From positions 898,501 through 962,500 of the forward strand of contig NZ_CP041402.1 of assembly GCF_007018905.1 (NCBI RefSeq): a DNA stretch of 64,000 nucleotides, in the 5' to 3' direction. This document shows, piece after piece, positions 25,944 to 34,640 of this stretch. Every line of letters begins with the position of its first letter. Within the stretch, counting starts at the first letter, position 1. Below the pieces are notes generated by a model. The model was given only the letters and a program-made list of their open reading frames with translations. It was not told the origin of the DNA and did not search any database. The translations under genes and the position numbers were made by a program. This stretch comes from Tardiphaga sp. vice304. Its GTDB lineage: Bacteria > Pseudomonadota > Alphaproteobacteria > Rhizobiales > Xanthobacteraceae.

Positions 25944-28667
25944 ATGGCAAATCAGCACCGCGACCCCGATCAACGCCCCTCGCCGGACGCGCTTCTCGAA
26001 GCGGCGCGGCGCGAGGACGACCGCGCGGGCCGGCTGAAGATCTTTGTCGGCGCTGCACCCGGCGTCGGCAAGACCTTTGAGATGCTGCAAAGCGCCCACG
26101 CCAGGCGCAAGGCCGGCGTCGATGTCGTGGTTGGCGTGGTCGAGACGCACAAGCGGGCGGAGACCGAAGCGCTGCTCGCCGGGCTGGAAGTCATCCCGCG
26201 CCGCCGCTTCGACCACAAGGGTCAGACCCTCGAGGAGATGGACCTCGATGCGATCATCGCACGGCGGCCCGCCATCGCGCTGGTCGATGAACTCGCCCAT
26301 ACCAACGCGCCGGGCAGCCGGCACCCGAAGCGCTATCTCGATGTCGCCGAACTCCTGAGTCACGGCATCGACGTCTACACCGCCGTCAACATCCAGCACA
26401 TCGAGAGCCTGAACGACGTCATCGCCCAGATTACCCATGTCAGGGTGCGCGAGACCGTGCCGGATTCGGTGTTCGACGGTGCCGATGCCATCGAGCTGAT
26501 CGACCTCACGCCGGACGATCTGATCCAGCGGCTGCGCGAGGGCAAGGTGTACGTGCCTAAACAGGCCGAGCGTGCGCTGGAGCATTATTTCTCGCCGGGC
26601 AATCTCACCGCGTTGCGCGAGCTGGCGTTGCGCCGCACCGCCGAGCGGGTCGATGAGCAATTGCTCACCCATATGCAGGCCAATGCCATCTCCGGTCCCT
26701 GGGCCGCCGGCGAGCGTATTCTGGTCGGCATCAGCGAGGATCCGCGCTCGGCCGGCCTGGTGCGGACCGCCAAGCGCCTGGCCGACCGGCTGCATGCGCC
26801 ATGGACCGCGGTGGCGATCGAAACAAGGCGCAGCCTGCAACTCACCGAAGAGCAGCGCGACCGGCTGGCCGACACGCTGCGGCTGGCGGAGGCGCTGGGC
26901 GGCGAGGCCCTGACGATTCCCGGCGCCGGGCGGCGAATCGCCGACGACCTGTTGGGCTATGCGCGCGCCAACAACGTCACCCAGATCGTGGTCGGCAAGG
27001 CGTCGCGCTCCCTGGCCTTCGAATTGCTGCACGGTTCGGTGGTGCACGACCTCGTGCGCCGCTCCGGAAATATCAGCGTTCATGTCATCGCCGGCGAGGC
27101 GCTCAATGCCGAGCCTTTGGCGAAGAAAACCGTGCAGGCGGCGCAGCGCGTCGAGCCGTTCGACGTCAAACCCTATCTGGCGGCGCTGGCGATCGTGGCG
27201 CTGTCGCTCGGTGTCGCCCGGCTGCTGCAGCCGCTGGTCGGCATCGAGAATGTCGATCTCGTATTCCTCACCGCGGTGGTTGGCGTCGCCGTGCGCTACG
27301 GGCTGTGGCCGTCGATGGTCGCGAGCGTGGTGGCGTCGCTGTGCTACAATTTCTTCTTTCTGCCGCCGGTCTATACGTTCACCATCACCGACCCGACCAA
27401 TATCGCGGCGTTCTTCTTCTTCATGCTGATCGCCATCCTGGTGTCCAATGTCGCCGCAAGGGTGCGCACCCAGGCCGTCTCGGCATTCGGTCGCGTCCGC
27501 ACCACGGAATCGCTGTACGCTTTCAGCCGCAAGCTGGCCGGCACCGCCAAGCTGGACGACGTGCTCTGGGCCACCGCCTACCAGATCGCTTTGATGTTGA
27601 AAGTGCGCGTCGTGCTGCTGCTGCCGGAGCAGGGCGTCATTGCCGTCAAGGCCGGCTATCCGCCGGAAGACGAACTCGACAGCGCCGATCTCGCCGCCGC
27701 CAACTGGGCCTGGAACAATGATCGCCCCGCCGGCCGCGGCTCCGATACGCTGCCCGGCGCGAAGCGTCTGTTCCTGCCGATGCGTACCGGGCGCGGCCCC
27801 ATCGGCGTGATCGGTATCGACGACGACCGCACCGGGCCGCTGCTGACGCCGGATCAGCGACGGCTTCTGGACGCACTGGTCGATCAGGGCGCTCTGGCGA
27901 TCGAGCGCGTGCAACTGGTCGAGGACATGGACCGGGCTCAGCGCAACGTGGAATCAGATCGCCTGCGGGCGGCGCTTTTGACGTCAATCTCGCATGACCT
28001 GAAGACACCGCTTGCCTCGGTACTCGGTGCCGCCAGCACGCTACGCGATCTCGCTCCGAACCTCAGCGAGGCTGAAAGGATCGACTTGCTCACCACCGTG
28101 ATCGACGAATCCGAGCGGTTGAACCGTTTCATCGCCAATCTGCTCGACATGACGCGGCTGGAATCCGGCGCGGTCGCCCCTCAGACCTCGCTGCTGGATC
28201 TCGGCGACATCATCGGCAGCGTGCTGCGCCGCGCCGCCAAGATTTTGACGCGGCATTCCGTGACCCTCGATCTCGCGCCGGCCCTGCCGATGCTGCGGCT
28301 CGATGCGGTGCTGTTCGAGCAGGTGCTGTTCAACCTGTTGGACAACGCCGCCAAATATGCGCCGGCAGATACCGCGATCACGATCCGGGCGCGGCGCGAC
28401 CGGGACAGCGTCGCGCTGGAAATTATCGACCAAGGCGCCGGCATTCCGCATGGCGATCTGGAAAGCGTGTTCGGCAAATTCTATCGCGCGCAGAAGGGCG
28501 ACCACGTGCCGCCCGGCACCGGGCTTGGCCTCGTCATCGCGCGTGGCTTCGTCGAAGCCATGCACGGCACCATCGAGGCCGCCAACCGCACCGACCGCTC
28601 CGGCGCGGTATTGACCATCCGCCTGCCGATCCCGCCAGCCCGCGAAGCCCTGGATACCGCCGCATGA
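25944..28667 (+). CDS. kdpD: Osmosensitive K+ channel histidine kinase
   Basis: 907 residues. Domains in order: N-terminal KdpD sensor with a Walker-A-like GAAPGVGKT (about 35-43) and VDELAHTN (about 115-122), a universal-stress-protein-like domain (about 250-370), a four-helix DUF4118 membrane segment (about 400-500), a GAF-like domain, and the kinase core with SHDLKTPLAS (His684) and the HATPase motifs DNAAKYAP and GTGLGLVIARG. It senses low potassium and phosphorylates KdpE. Its stop overlaps the kdpE start by four bases (ATGA). Confidence 0.97.
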   Translation: MANQHRDPDQRPSPDALLEAARREDDRAGRLKIFVGAAPGVGKTFEMLQSAHARRKAGVDVVVGVVETHKRAETEALLAGLEVIPRRRFDHKGQTLEEMDLDAIIARRPAIALVDELAHTNAPGSRHPKRYLDVAELLSHGIDVYTAVNIQHIESLNDVIAQITHVRVRETVPDSVFDGADAIELIDLTPDDLIQRLREGKVYVPKQAERALEHYFSPGNLTALRELALRRTAERVDEQLLTHMQANAISGPWAAGERILVGISEDPRSAGLVRTAKRLADRLHAPWTAVAIETRRSLQLTEEQRDRLADTLRLAEALGGEALTIPGAGRRIADDLLGYARANNVTQIVVGKASRSLAFELLHGSVVHDLVRRSGNISVHVIAGEALNAEPLAKKTVQAAQRVEPFDVKPYLAALAIVALSLGVARLLQPLVGIENVDLVFLTAVVGVAVRYGLWPSMVASVVASLCYNFFFLPPVYTFTITDPTNIAAFFFFMLIAILVSNVAARVRTQAVSAFGRVRTTESLYAFSRKLAGTAKLDDVLWATAYQIALMLKVRVVLLLPEQGVIAVKAGYPPEDELDSADLAAANWAWNNDRPAGRGSDTLPGAKRLFLPMRTGRGPIGVIGIDDDRTGPLLTPDQRRLLDALVDQGALAIERVQLVEDMDRAQRNVESDRLRAALLTSISHDLKTPLASVLGAASTLRDLAPNLSEAERIDLLTTVIDESERLNRFIANLLDMTRLESGAVAPQTSLLDLGDIIGSVLRRAAKILTRHSVTLDLAPALPMLRLDAVLFEQVLFNLLDNAAKYAPADTAITIRARRDRDSVALEIIDQGAGIPHGDLESVFGKFYRAQKGDHVPPGTGLGLVIARGFVEAMHGTIEAANRTDRSGAVLTIRLPIPPAREALDTAA

Positions 28668-29353
28668 ATGCCGCCGCCATCAAGGTTCTCGTCATCGACG
28701 ACGAGCCGCCGATCCGAAAATTGCTGCGCATGGGGCTGGGCTCGCAGGGCTACGACATCCTCGAAGCCTCCAACGGCAAGATCGCGCTGGAGAGACTGGC
28801 GGAGGATCCGGCGCTGATCATCCTCGATCTCGGCCTGCCGGACATCCAGGGCCATGATTTGCTGCGCATGATCCGCGCCCGTAACGACCACGTGCCGATC
28901 GTGGTGCTGTCGAGCCGCGGCGACGAGGCCGGCAAGGTGCAGGCGCTCGATCTCGGCGCCGACGACTATCTGACCAAGCCGTTCGGCATGGACGAGTTGC
29001 TGGCGCGGCTGCGCGCAGCATTGCGCCACCAGTTGCAGGTGCAGGGCGAGCGGCCAGTGTTCAGGGCCGGGGAGTTGACGGTCGATCTGGTGCGCCGCCT
29101 GGTGAAGATTGGCGACCGCGACGTCAAGCTGTCGCCGAAGGAATATGATTTGCTGCGCGTGCTGGTGCAGCACGCCGGCAAGGTGCTGACGCATCGCTTC
29201 CTGCTGAAGGAATTATGGGACGAAGTCACCGACGCGCAATATCTGCGCGTCTACGTTCGGCAGTTGCGCCAGAAGATCGAGCCCGATCCGGAGCGGCCGA
29301 GCTTCGTGCTGACCGAAACCGGAATAGGTTATCGCTTCCGGACTGCGGACTGA
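28664..29353 (+). CDS. kdpE: KDP operon response regulator
   Basis: 229 residues. Receiver domain with acidic Asp12 and Asp13, the phosphoacceptor Asp55 in LIILDLGLPD, and Lys in LTKPFGMDEL; then an OmpR-type winged-helix DNA-binding domain with LSPKEYDLLRVLVQHAGKV and VYVRQLRQKIEPDP. It should activate the kdp promoter upstream of 21166. It is translationally coupled to kdpD, and a terminator follows 88 bases downstream. Confidence 0.97.
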   Translation: MNAAAIKVLVIDDEPPIRKLLRMGLGSQGYDILEASNGKIALERLAEDPALIILDLGLPDIQGHDLLRMIRARNDHVPIVVLSSRGDEAGKVQALDLGADDYLTKPFGMDELLARLRAALRHQLQVQGERPVFRAGELTVDLVRRLVKIGDRDVKLSPKEYDLLRVLVQHAGKVLTHRFLLKELWDEVTDAQYLRVYVRQLRQKIEPDPERPSFVLTETGIGYRFRTAD

Positions 29354-29440
29354 CAGATGCCCGTCTGACCGGCACCGGAACATTTCACAGGGTCCGGCAT
29401 TGTTAGTGCGGCAGACGGAACCGGCGCACCCGGCAGTCGC

Positions 29441-29485
29441 AAAAGAGGCCGCGCGGTGTAACGCCCGCGCGGCTCTTTCTTTTTC
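29441..29485 (+). terminator. Rho-independent terminator after kdpE
   Basis: AAAAGAGGCCGCGCGG and CCGCGCGGCTCTTT form a long stem with one bulged G, followed by CTTTTTC. It closes the kdp operon. Confidence 0.85.
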
Positions 29486-29676
29486 AGCGGTCTTTAAGTG
29501 TCTCTGAAAGTCATGAAGATCGCCACCTTCGATCTCAATGACATCAACAAGCGCCTCGGTTTGCGGCGCGCGAAAGGCAGATGGCCGGCGGGTGGGGCCG
29601 GTGACTTTGAAGATGGTCCGGAAACATTCGTTAACGGTTGCCCTTCTATATTCATCGGCAGTACGGAGTATACGAT
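29486..29676. other. Upstream region of the YjfB-like gene
   Basis: Part of a 323-base gap between kdpE and the next gene. Apart from the terminator before it and a GGAG ribosome binding site at its end I see no defined element. A short open frame starting near 29498 overlaps the next gene in another frame and is not convincing. Confidence 0.5.
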
Positions 29677-29871
29677 ATGGATATGGCCCTGGTTGCCAGT
29701 GCGCTCGCCTTGCAGGCGGGCAAGACGCAGTCGCAGATCGGCGCGACGATCATGAAGTCGAACGCCGACATGGAGAAATCCACGGTACTGACGCTTCTCG
29801 GCGCCGCCCAGCAGTCCTCGCAGGCCAATCTCGCGGCCAGCGTCGGCGGCCAGGTCGATATCGCCGCCTGA
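29677..29871 (+). CDS. YjfB-like putative motility protein
   Basis: 64 residues, mainly helical: MDMALVASALALQAGKTQSQ at the start, then IMKSN..MEKSTVLTLLGA and a Gln/Ser/Ala-rich end. The pattern MD-x(6-9)-L...Q...I...K...LL fits the short YjfB family annotated as putative motility proteins. The function is not established, and no flagellar genes are nearby. GGAG lies 9 bases before the ATG at 29677; a second in-frame ATG is two codons later. Confidence 0.65.
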   Translation: MDMALVASALALQAGKTQSQIGATIMKSNADMEKSTVLTLLGAAQQSSQANLAASVGGQVDIAA

Positions 29872-29874
29872 TTA

Positions 29875-30234
29875 CTATGCACTCACGATCTGCTTGAAAC
29901 CGCCGAAGATCATCCGTTTGCCGTCGAACGGCATCGCCTTGGGATCCATCATCTCGGCCAGGCGTGGGTCTTTTATCACCTTGGCCATGGTCCGGTCGCG
30001 CGCCTTGCGTGACGGGTAGACGATGTAGGAGAAGATCACGATCTCGTCCGGCTTCAGCTTCACGCTGCGCGGGAACGACGTGACCTTGCCGACCGCCACA
30101 TCGTCGGCAACGCATTCCTGATAATCCAGCGCGCCGTGTTCCATCCACACCTTGCAGGCCACGCGCGCCAGCTTGCGATAGGCGCCGAGCTGATCTTTCG
30201 GCACCGGCACGATGAAGCCATCGACATAGGGCAT
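29875..30234 (-). CDS. DUF1428 family protein
   Basis: 119 residues, a small cytosolic alpha/beta protein of the dimeric ferredoxin-like fold. MPYVDGFIVPVPKDQLGAYR at the start, YQECVADDV near 42 and KRMIFGGF near 107 are the family's conserved segments. The function is unknown; E. coli YbaA is a member. AAGGAGTTCGAT precedes the ATG. It is convergent with the YjfB-like gene, only 3 bases apart, with no room for a separate terminator. Confidence 0.92.
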   Translation of the reverse strand: MPYVDGFIVPVPKDQLGAYRKLARVACKVWMEHGALDYQECVADDVAVGKVTSFPRSVKLKPDEIVIFSYIVYPSRKARDRTMAKVIKDPRLAEMMDPKAMPFDGKRMIFGGFKQIVSA

Positions 30235-30425
30235 ATCGAACTCCTTCCTGACACGAGCAGCGGCGCACGGCGCCGGGCTTCACCCGAAGACGTGTGAGCC
30301 TTTCCGTTTCCGACAACGGTGCGCGATACTGGGAATGTCGGTCTCTCCCTGCAGATGTGGCGCAACGCCACAATCTCCCTCATCCCGGGGAGCGGCCACC
30401 TGGCCGCGTCGCGACGGATAGGCGC

Positions 30426-31109
30426 CTACATCCCCGCCGCAGCGGGCTTCACGGCAGCCCGGACCAGTTTCAGCGCGTCCTCGCTGGCCCATTCGGCGGG
30501 GCCGGCGATGGTGGCGATTTCGCAGCCCTTGGCATCGACCAGCACCGAGGTCGGCATCCCCAGCGCGCGGCCGACGGCCTTGAGGTCCTGGAACACTTTG
30601 GCATTGGCGTCGGCGAAATAGCCGAGCTTCGTCAAATTGCCGTCCTTCAGGAAGGCCTTCGGTTTCTGCGGATCGCGGGTGTCGATGTTGATCGCCACCA
30701 CCTCGAAATCGGCGCCGCCGAGCTTGCCCTGCAATTCGTCCAGCGCCGGCATTTCCTTGCGGCACGGCACGCACCAGGTCGCCCACAAATTCACCAGCAC
30801 GGTCTTGCCGCGCCAGTCGGAGAGTTTTTTCGGCTGGCCCTCGCCGTCGACAAAGGCCAGATCCGGCAGCTTCAGCGGCGCCGTGGCCATCGTCAGGGCG
30901 GCGACCTCGCCGCGCGCCAGCGGCGCCAGTCTCTTGGATAGCGCCACGGCCGGCTGGCACGAGGGATCGCCGGAGGGCGCGCGGTCGCTCAGGTAGGAAA
31001 CCCCGGCATAGCCCGCGATGGCGCCGACCACGACTGCGCCGAGCACGAGAGCACGGCGGCGCATCGGCCGGGCGGGGGAGGGCGTGACGTCGGGCATATC
31101 GTTTGTCAT
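30426..31109 (-). CDS. tlpA: Thioredoxin-like cytochrome biogenesis protein TlpA
   Basis: 227 residues. A membrane anchor at about 20-40 and a periplasmic thioredoxin domain with [17 protein letters not shown] (Cys113, Cys116) and the cis-proline loop [12 protein letters not shown]. In Bradyrhizobium, TlpA reduces copper-centre cysteines needed for cytochrome oxidase assembly. The pairing with a divergent argH gene is the arrangement known in Bradyrhizobium and supports the name. Extra cysteines at about 51 and 200 match its TlpA-specific second disulfide. Confidence 0.93.
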   Translation of the reverse strand: MTNDMPDVTPSPARPMRRRALVLGAVVVGAIAGYAGVSYLSDRAPSGDPSCQPAVALSKRLAPLARGEVAALTMATAPLKLPDLAFVDGEGQPKKLSDWRGKTVLVNLWATWCVPCRKEMPALDELQGKLGGADFEVVAINIDTRDPQKPKAFLKDGNLTKLGYFADANAKVFQDLKAVGRALGMPTSVLVDAKGCEIATIAGPAEWASEDALKLVRAAVKPAAAGM

Positions 31110-31207
31110 CCGGTGTCAGATACGGCTATGCAGAGGCATATAGGAGGCGACCGGCAACAGCGCATCGTCCGCGCGGCCGGTCACACGAAGCAGGTCGGGA
31201 ATACAGC

Positions 31208-32608
31208 ATGGCAGGCACGAGCAACAAGATGTGGGGCGGCCTGTTCGGCGAGAACCCCGACGCGATCATGGAGGAGATCAACGTCTCCATCGATGTCGAT
31301 CGCGCCCTCTACGCCCAGGATATCGCGGCGTCCAAGGCGCATGCCGCCATGCTCGCCGCCCAGGGCATTATTACCGCCAAGGATGCGAAACAAATCGCCG
31401 GCGGTCTAGACACGATCCTGTCAGAGATCACCAAGGGCTCGTTTACCTTCAAGCGCGCGCTCGAGGACATTCACATGAATGTCGAGAGCCGGCTCGGCGA
31501 GCTGATCGGCCCGGCATCGGGCCGGCTGCATACCGCGCGCTCGCGCAACGACCAGGTCGCGACCGACTTCCGGCTGTTCGTCCGCGATACGCTGGATGTG
31601 CTGGACGAGGCCTTTGCCGCGTTCCAGCGGGCGCTGGTCGATCGCGCGCTGGAGCATGCCGGCACCGTGATGCCCGGTTTTACGCACCTGCAGACCGCGC
31701 AGCCGGTGACTTTCGGCCACCATCTGATGGCCTATGTGGAAATGGCTGCGCGCGACCGCGGCCGTTTTGCCGACGCCCGCAAGCGGCTCAATGAAAGCCC
31801 GCTGGGGGCTGCGGCGCTCGCCGGGACCTCGTTCCCGATCGACCGCCACGCCACCGCCCGTGCGCTGGGCTTCGACCGGCCGATGAACAATTCGCTGGAT
31901 GCGGTGTCGGACCGCGATTTCGTGCTGGAAACGCTGTCGGCCGCGTCGATCGCCGCCGTGCATTTGTCGCGCTTCGCCGAGGAAATCGTGATCTGGACCT
32001 CGCCGCTGGTCGGTCTGGTGCGGCTCTCGGACAAATTCACCACCGGCTCCTCGATCATGCCGCAGAAGCGCAATCCGGACGCCGCCGAACTGGTCCGCGC
32101 CAAGACCGGCCGGGTGATCGGCGCGCTGACCGGGCTCCTGATCGTGATGAAGGGCCTGCCGCTGGCCTATCAAAAGGACATGCAGGAGGACAAGCAGGGC
32201 GCCATGGAGGCGTTTTCGGCGCTGTCGCTGGCGATCCGCGCGATGACCGGCATGGTCCGCGACCTCGTGCCGAACGAGGCGAAGATGCACGCCGCTGCCG
32301 GCGAGGGCTATGCCACCGCAACCGATCTGGCCGACTGGCTGGTCCGCACCCTGAAAATGCCCTTTCGCGACGCCCATCACGTCACCGGCAGGATCGTCGG
32401 CCTGGCCACCAAGGCCGGCGTGGCGCTGCATGAGCTGCCATTGAAGGACATGCAGGCCGTGGAGCCGAAGATCACGGCGGCGGCGCTAGTGGTGCTGTCG
32501 GTGGAATCCTCGGTGAAAAGCCGCGTCAGCTACGGCGGCACCGCGCCGAAAAACGTCCTGGCGCAGGCCAAGGCGTGGTCCAAGCGTCTGGAAAAAGAAA
32601 AGAAATAG
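31208..32608 (+). CDS. argH: Argininosuccinate lyase
   Basis: 466 residues, normal length. It splits argininosuccinate into arginine and fumarate in the cytosol. The fumarase/aspartase superfamily signature [15 protein letters not shown] is present near 284-298, along with [13 protein letters not shown] near 110 and [10 protein letters not shown] near 160. The ATG at 31208 follows GGTCGGGAATACAGC and matches the family start; upstream in-frame codons overlap the promoter region shared with tlpA. It is divergent from tlpA by 98 bases. Confidence 0.97.
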   Translation: MAGTSNKMWGGLFGENPDAIMEEINVSIDVDRALYAQDIAASKAHAAMLAAQGIITAKDAKQIAGGLDTILSEITKGSFTFKRALEDIHMNVESRLGELIGPASGRLHTARSRNDQVATDFRLFVRDTLDVLDEAFAAFQRALVDRALEHAGTVMPGFTHLQTAQPVTFGHHLMAYVEMAARDRGRFADARKRLNESPLGAAALAGTSFPIDRHATARALGFDRPMNNSLDAVSDRDFVLETLSAASIAAVHLSRFAEEIVIWTSPLVGLVRLSDKFTTGSSIMPQKRNPDAAELVRAKTGRVIGALTGLLIVMKGLPLAYQKDMQEDKQGAMEAFSALSLAIRAMTGMVRDLVPNEAKMHAAAGEGYATATDLADWLVRTLKMPFRDAHHVTGRIVGLATKAGVALHELPLKDMQAVEPKITAAALVVLSVESSVKSRVSYGGTAPKNVLAQAKAWSKRLEKEKK

Positions 32609-32612
32609 GCGT

Positions 32613-32728
32613 GTCGTCCCCGCGAAAGCGGGGACCCATAGCCTCCGTCTCCTCAATAAGGACACGGAAGCTGCGGTATTTTAGTTACGGCGCCTGAGGT
32701 TATGGGTCCCCGCTTTCGCGGGGACGAC
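32613..32728. repeat. Perfect 28-bp inverted repeat after argH (family B)
   Basis: The arms at 32613-32640 and 32701-32728 are exact reverse complements, separated by 60 bases. Each arm also folds alone into a CCCCGC-GAAA-GCGGGG hairpin, so the RNA can form one long or two small stems. It lies 4 bases after the argH stop and may end that transcript, but there is no T-run. Confidence 0.92.
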
Positions 32729-32789
32729 GGGACCTCTCGCCACAGCCGCCCAATCTTTGTATGGTGCCCGCGCATTTGGGGATTTTGCC

Positions 32790-33071
32790 GTGAATTGTTC
32801 GACCCGCCCCGCCTCCAGGCGCTGGGCCCTGCTTGTTTTGACCGTCTCCGCGCTGGCGCTGGCCGGCTGCGGCCGCAAGGGCGGGCTCGACCTGCCGCCG
32901 CAGGGTAATTTGCAGCCGAGTGCTTCGTCCGAGCCCACGATCAATCCCGACGCCAATTCGGCGGCCGGCAAGGGTACGGCGCTGTTCTCGACGTCGAGCG
33001 GCGACGATTCGCAGCCATCGGCCGCGCGCGGCCGCAAGCGCGCGTTCGTCCTCGATCCGCTGCTGGATTAG
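32790..33071 (+). CDS. lptM: LptM (YifL)-type lipoprotein
   Basis: 93 residues. Signal with lipobox LALAGCGRKGGLDLPP: the Cys at about residue 27 followed by GRKG is the hallmark of the short lipoproteins encoded before lysA, called LptM, which in E. coli assist the LptD outer-membrane machine. The rest is polar and disordered, ending in RKRAFVLDPLLD. GGGGA seven bases before the GTG at 32790 supports this start. The lysA gene follows 5 bases later, so they form one operon. Confidence 0.88.
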   Translation: MNCSTRPASRRWALLVLTVSALALAGCGRKGGLDLPPQGNLQPSASSEPTINPDANSAAGKGTALFSTSSGDDSQPSAARGRKRAFVLDPLLD

Positions 33072-33076
33072 GCGCC

Positions 33077-34342
33077 ATGCGACATTTCGACTATCGCGAC
33101 GGCGTGCTTCACGCCGAGGGCGTCGATGTGGCCGCGATGGCGGAGGCCGTCGGCACGCCGTTCTATTGCTATTCGACCGCCACGCTGGAGCGGCATTTTC
33201 GCGTGTTCAGCGAAGCCTTCAGCGACGTGAAGTCGGTGGTCTGCTACGCGATGAAGGCCAATTCCAACCAGTCCGTGTTGCGCACACTGGCGAAGCTCGG
33301 CGCCGGCGCCGATGTGGTCTCCGGTGGCGAATTGAAGCGGGCGCTGGCCGCCGGCATTCCGCCCGACAAGATCCTGTTCTCCGGCGTCGGCAAGACCGCC
33401 AACGAAATTCGCGCCGCACTCGCCGAAAACATCCTGTGCATCAACGTCGAGTCCGAGCCCGAGCTCGAACTGCTGTCGGCGATCGCCTCCGAAATGGGCC
33501 GCATTGCCCGCATCTCGATCCGCGTCAATCCGGACGTCGATTCCGGCGGCCATGCCAAGATCACGACCGGCAAGTCCGAGAACAAGTTCGGCATTCCCTT
33601 GAGCGGCGCGCGCGCCGTCTATGCCCGCGCAGCCAGCCTGCCGGGAATCCAGGTCACCGGCGTCGACATGCATATCGGCAGCCAGATCATCGATCTCGCG
33701 CCGATGGAAGCCGCGTTCCGGCTGCTCGCCGATTTCGTCGGCGTGTTGCGGGCCGATGGCCACACGATCAGCCACGTCGATCTCGGCGGCGGCCTCGGCA
33801 TTCCGTATTATGAAGACCGCGCGGTGCCGCCGGAGCCCGCGGCCTATGCCGCGATGGTCAAACGCGTCACGCATAATCTCGGCTGCACGCTGATGTTCGA
33901 GCCGGGCCGGCTGATCGTCGGCAATGCCGGTATTCTCGTCGCGCGCGTGATCTATGTGAAGCATGGCGACGGCAAGAATTTCGTCATCATCGATGCGGCG
34001 ATGAACGACCTGATCCGCCCGACGCTGTACGAGGCCTATCACGAGATCCTGCCGGTGGTGCAGCCGGCCCCCGGCGCGCCGATGATCGTGGCTGACGTCG
34101 TTGGGCCGGTCTGCGAGACCGGCGACTATCTGGCGCTCGACCGCAGCCTGCCCTTGCCGAAGCCCGGCGACCTGATCGCCGTGATGACCGCCGGCGCCTA
34201 TGGCGCGGTGCAGGCCGGGACGTACAATACCCGCGCGCTGATCCCGGAAGTGCTGGTCAATGGCGAGCACTATGCCGTGGTCCGCCCCCGCGTCGAGATC
34301 GAGGATTTGATCGCGATGGACAAGCCTGCGCCGTGGCTGTGA
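33077..34342 (+). CDS. lysA: Diaminopimelate decarboxylase
   Basis: 421 residues. It converts meso-diaminopimelate to lysine with pyridoxal phosphate. YAMKANSNQSVL holds the PLP lysine near residue 58, GGGLGIPY near 236 binds phosphate, EPGRLIVGNAG is near 275, and CETGDYLA near 345 contributes the active-site Cys across the dimer. It follows lptM in one operon. A long palindromic repeat follows the stop. Confidence 0.97.
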   Translation: MRHFDYRDGVLHAEGVDVAAMAEAVGTPFYCYSTATLERHFRVFSEAFSDVKSVVCYAMKANSNQSVLRTLAKLGAGADVVSGGELKRALAAGIPPDKILFSGVGKTANEIRAALAENILCINVESEPELELLSAIASEMGRIARISIRVNPDVDSGGHAKITTGKSENKFGIPLSGARAVYARAASLPGIQVTGVDMHIGSQIIDLAPMEAAFRLLADFVGVLRADGHTISHVDLGGGLGIPYYEDRAVPPEPAAYAAMVKRVTHNLGCTLMFEPGRLIVGNAGILVARVIYVKHGDGKNFVIIDAAMNDLIRPTLYEAYHEILPVVQPAPGAPMIVADVVGPVCETGDYLALDRSLPLPKPGDLIAVMTAGAYGAVQAGTYNTRALIPEVLVNGEHYAVVRPRVEIEDLIAMDKPAPWL

Positions 34343-34354
34343 GCTGAAACGCTG

Positions 34355-34463
34355 TAGCTCCCTCCCCCCTTGCGGGGGAGGGTCGGGGAGGGGGGGAGCC
34401 ACAGACGCCGTCGCCCGCGGCACCCCCACCCCCAACCCCTCCCCGCAAGGGGGAGGGGAGCTA
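34355..34463. repeat. Palindromic repeat after lysA (family C)
   Basis: TAGCTCCCTCCCCCC...TTGCGGGG at the left and CCCCGCAAGGGGGAGGGGAG...CTA at the right are inverted, with GGTCGGGGAGGGGG and CCCCCAACCCC inside. It fills most of the gap before the DUF4175 gene. Confidence 0.88.
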
Positions 34464-34640
34464 ACCGCCGCGCCGATTTCCTTCCAGCGAAGGTATCGCC
34501 GTTGGCCTCACGCCTTCGTGACCCCATTCCCCGCGAATCCCCTTAGGCTCACCGTTTGCATGGCCATTCTCTGCCCGGCGGACCGCGCCTCATTGCCGCC
34601 GCCGTGCTAGGATGTCGTGCCGTAACCTTCGGAGATCGTC

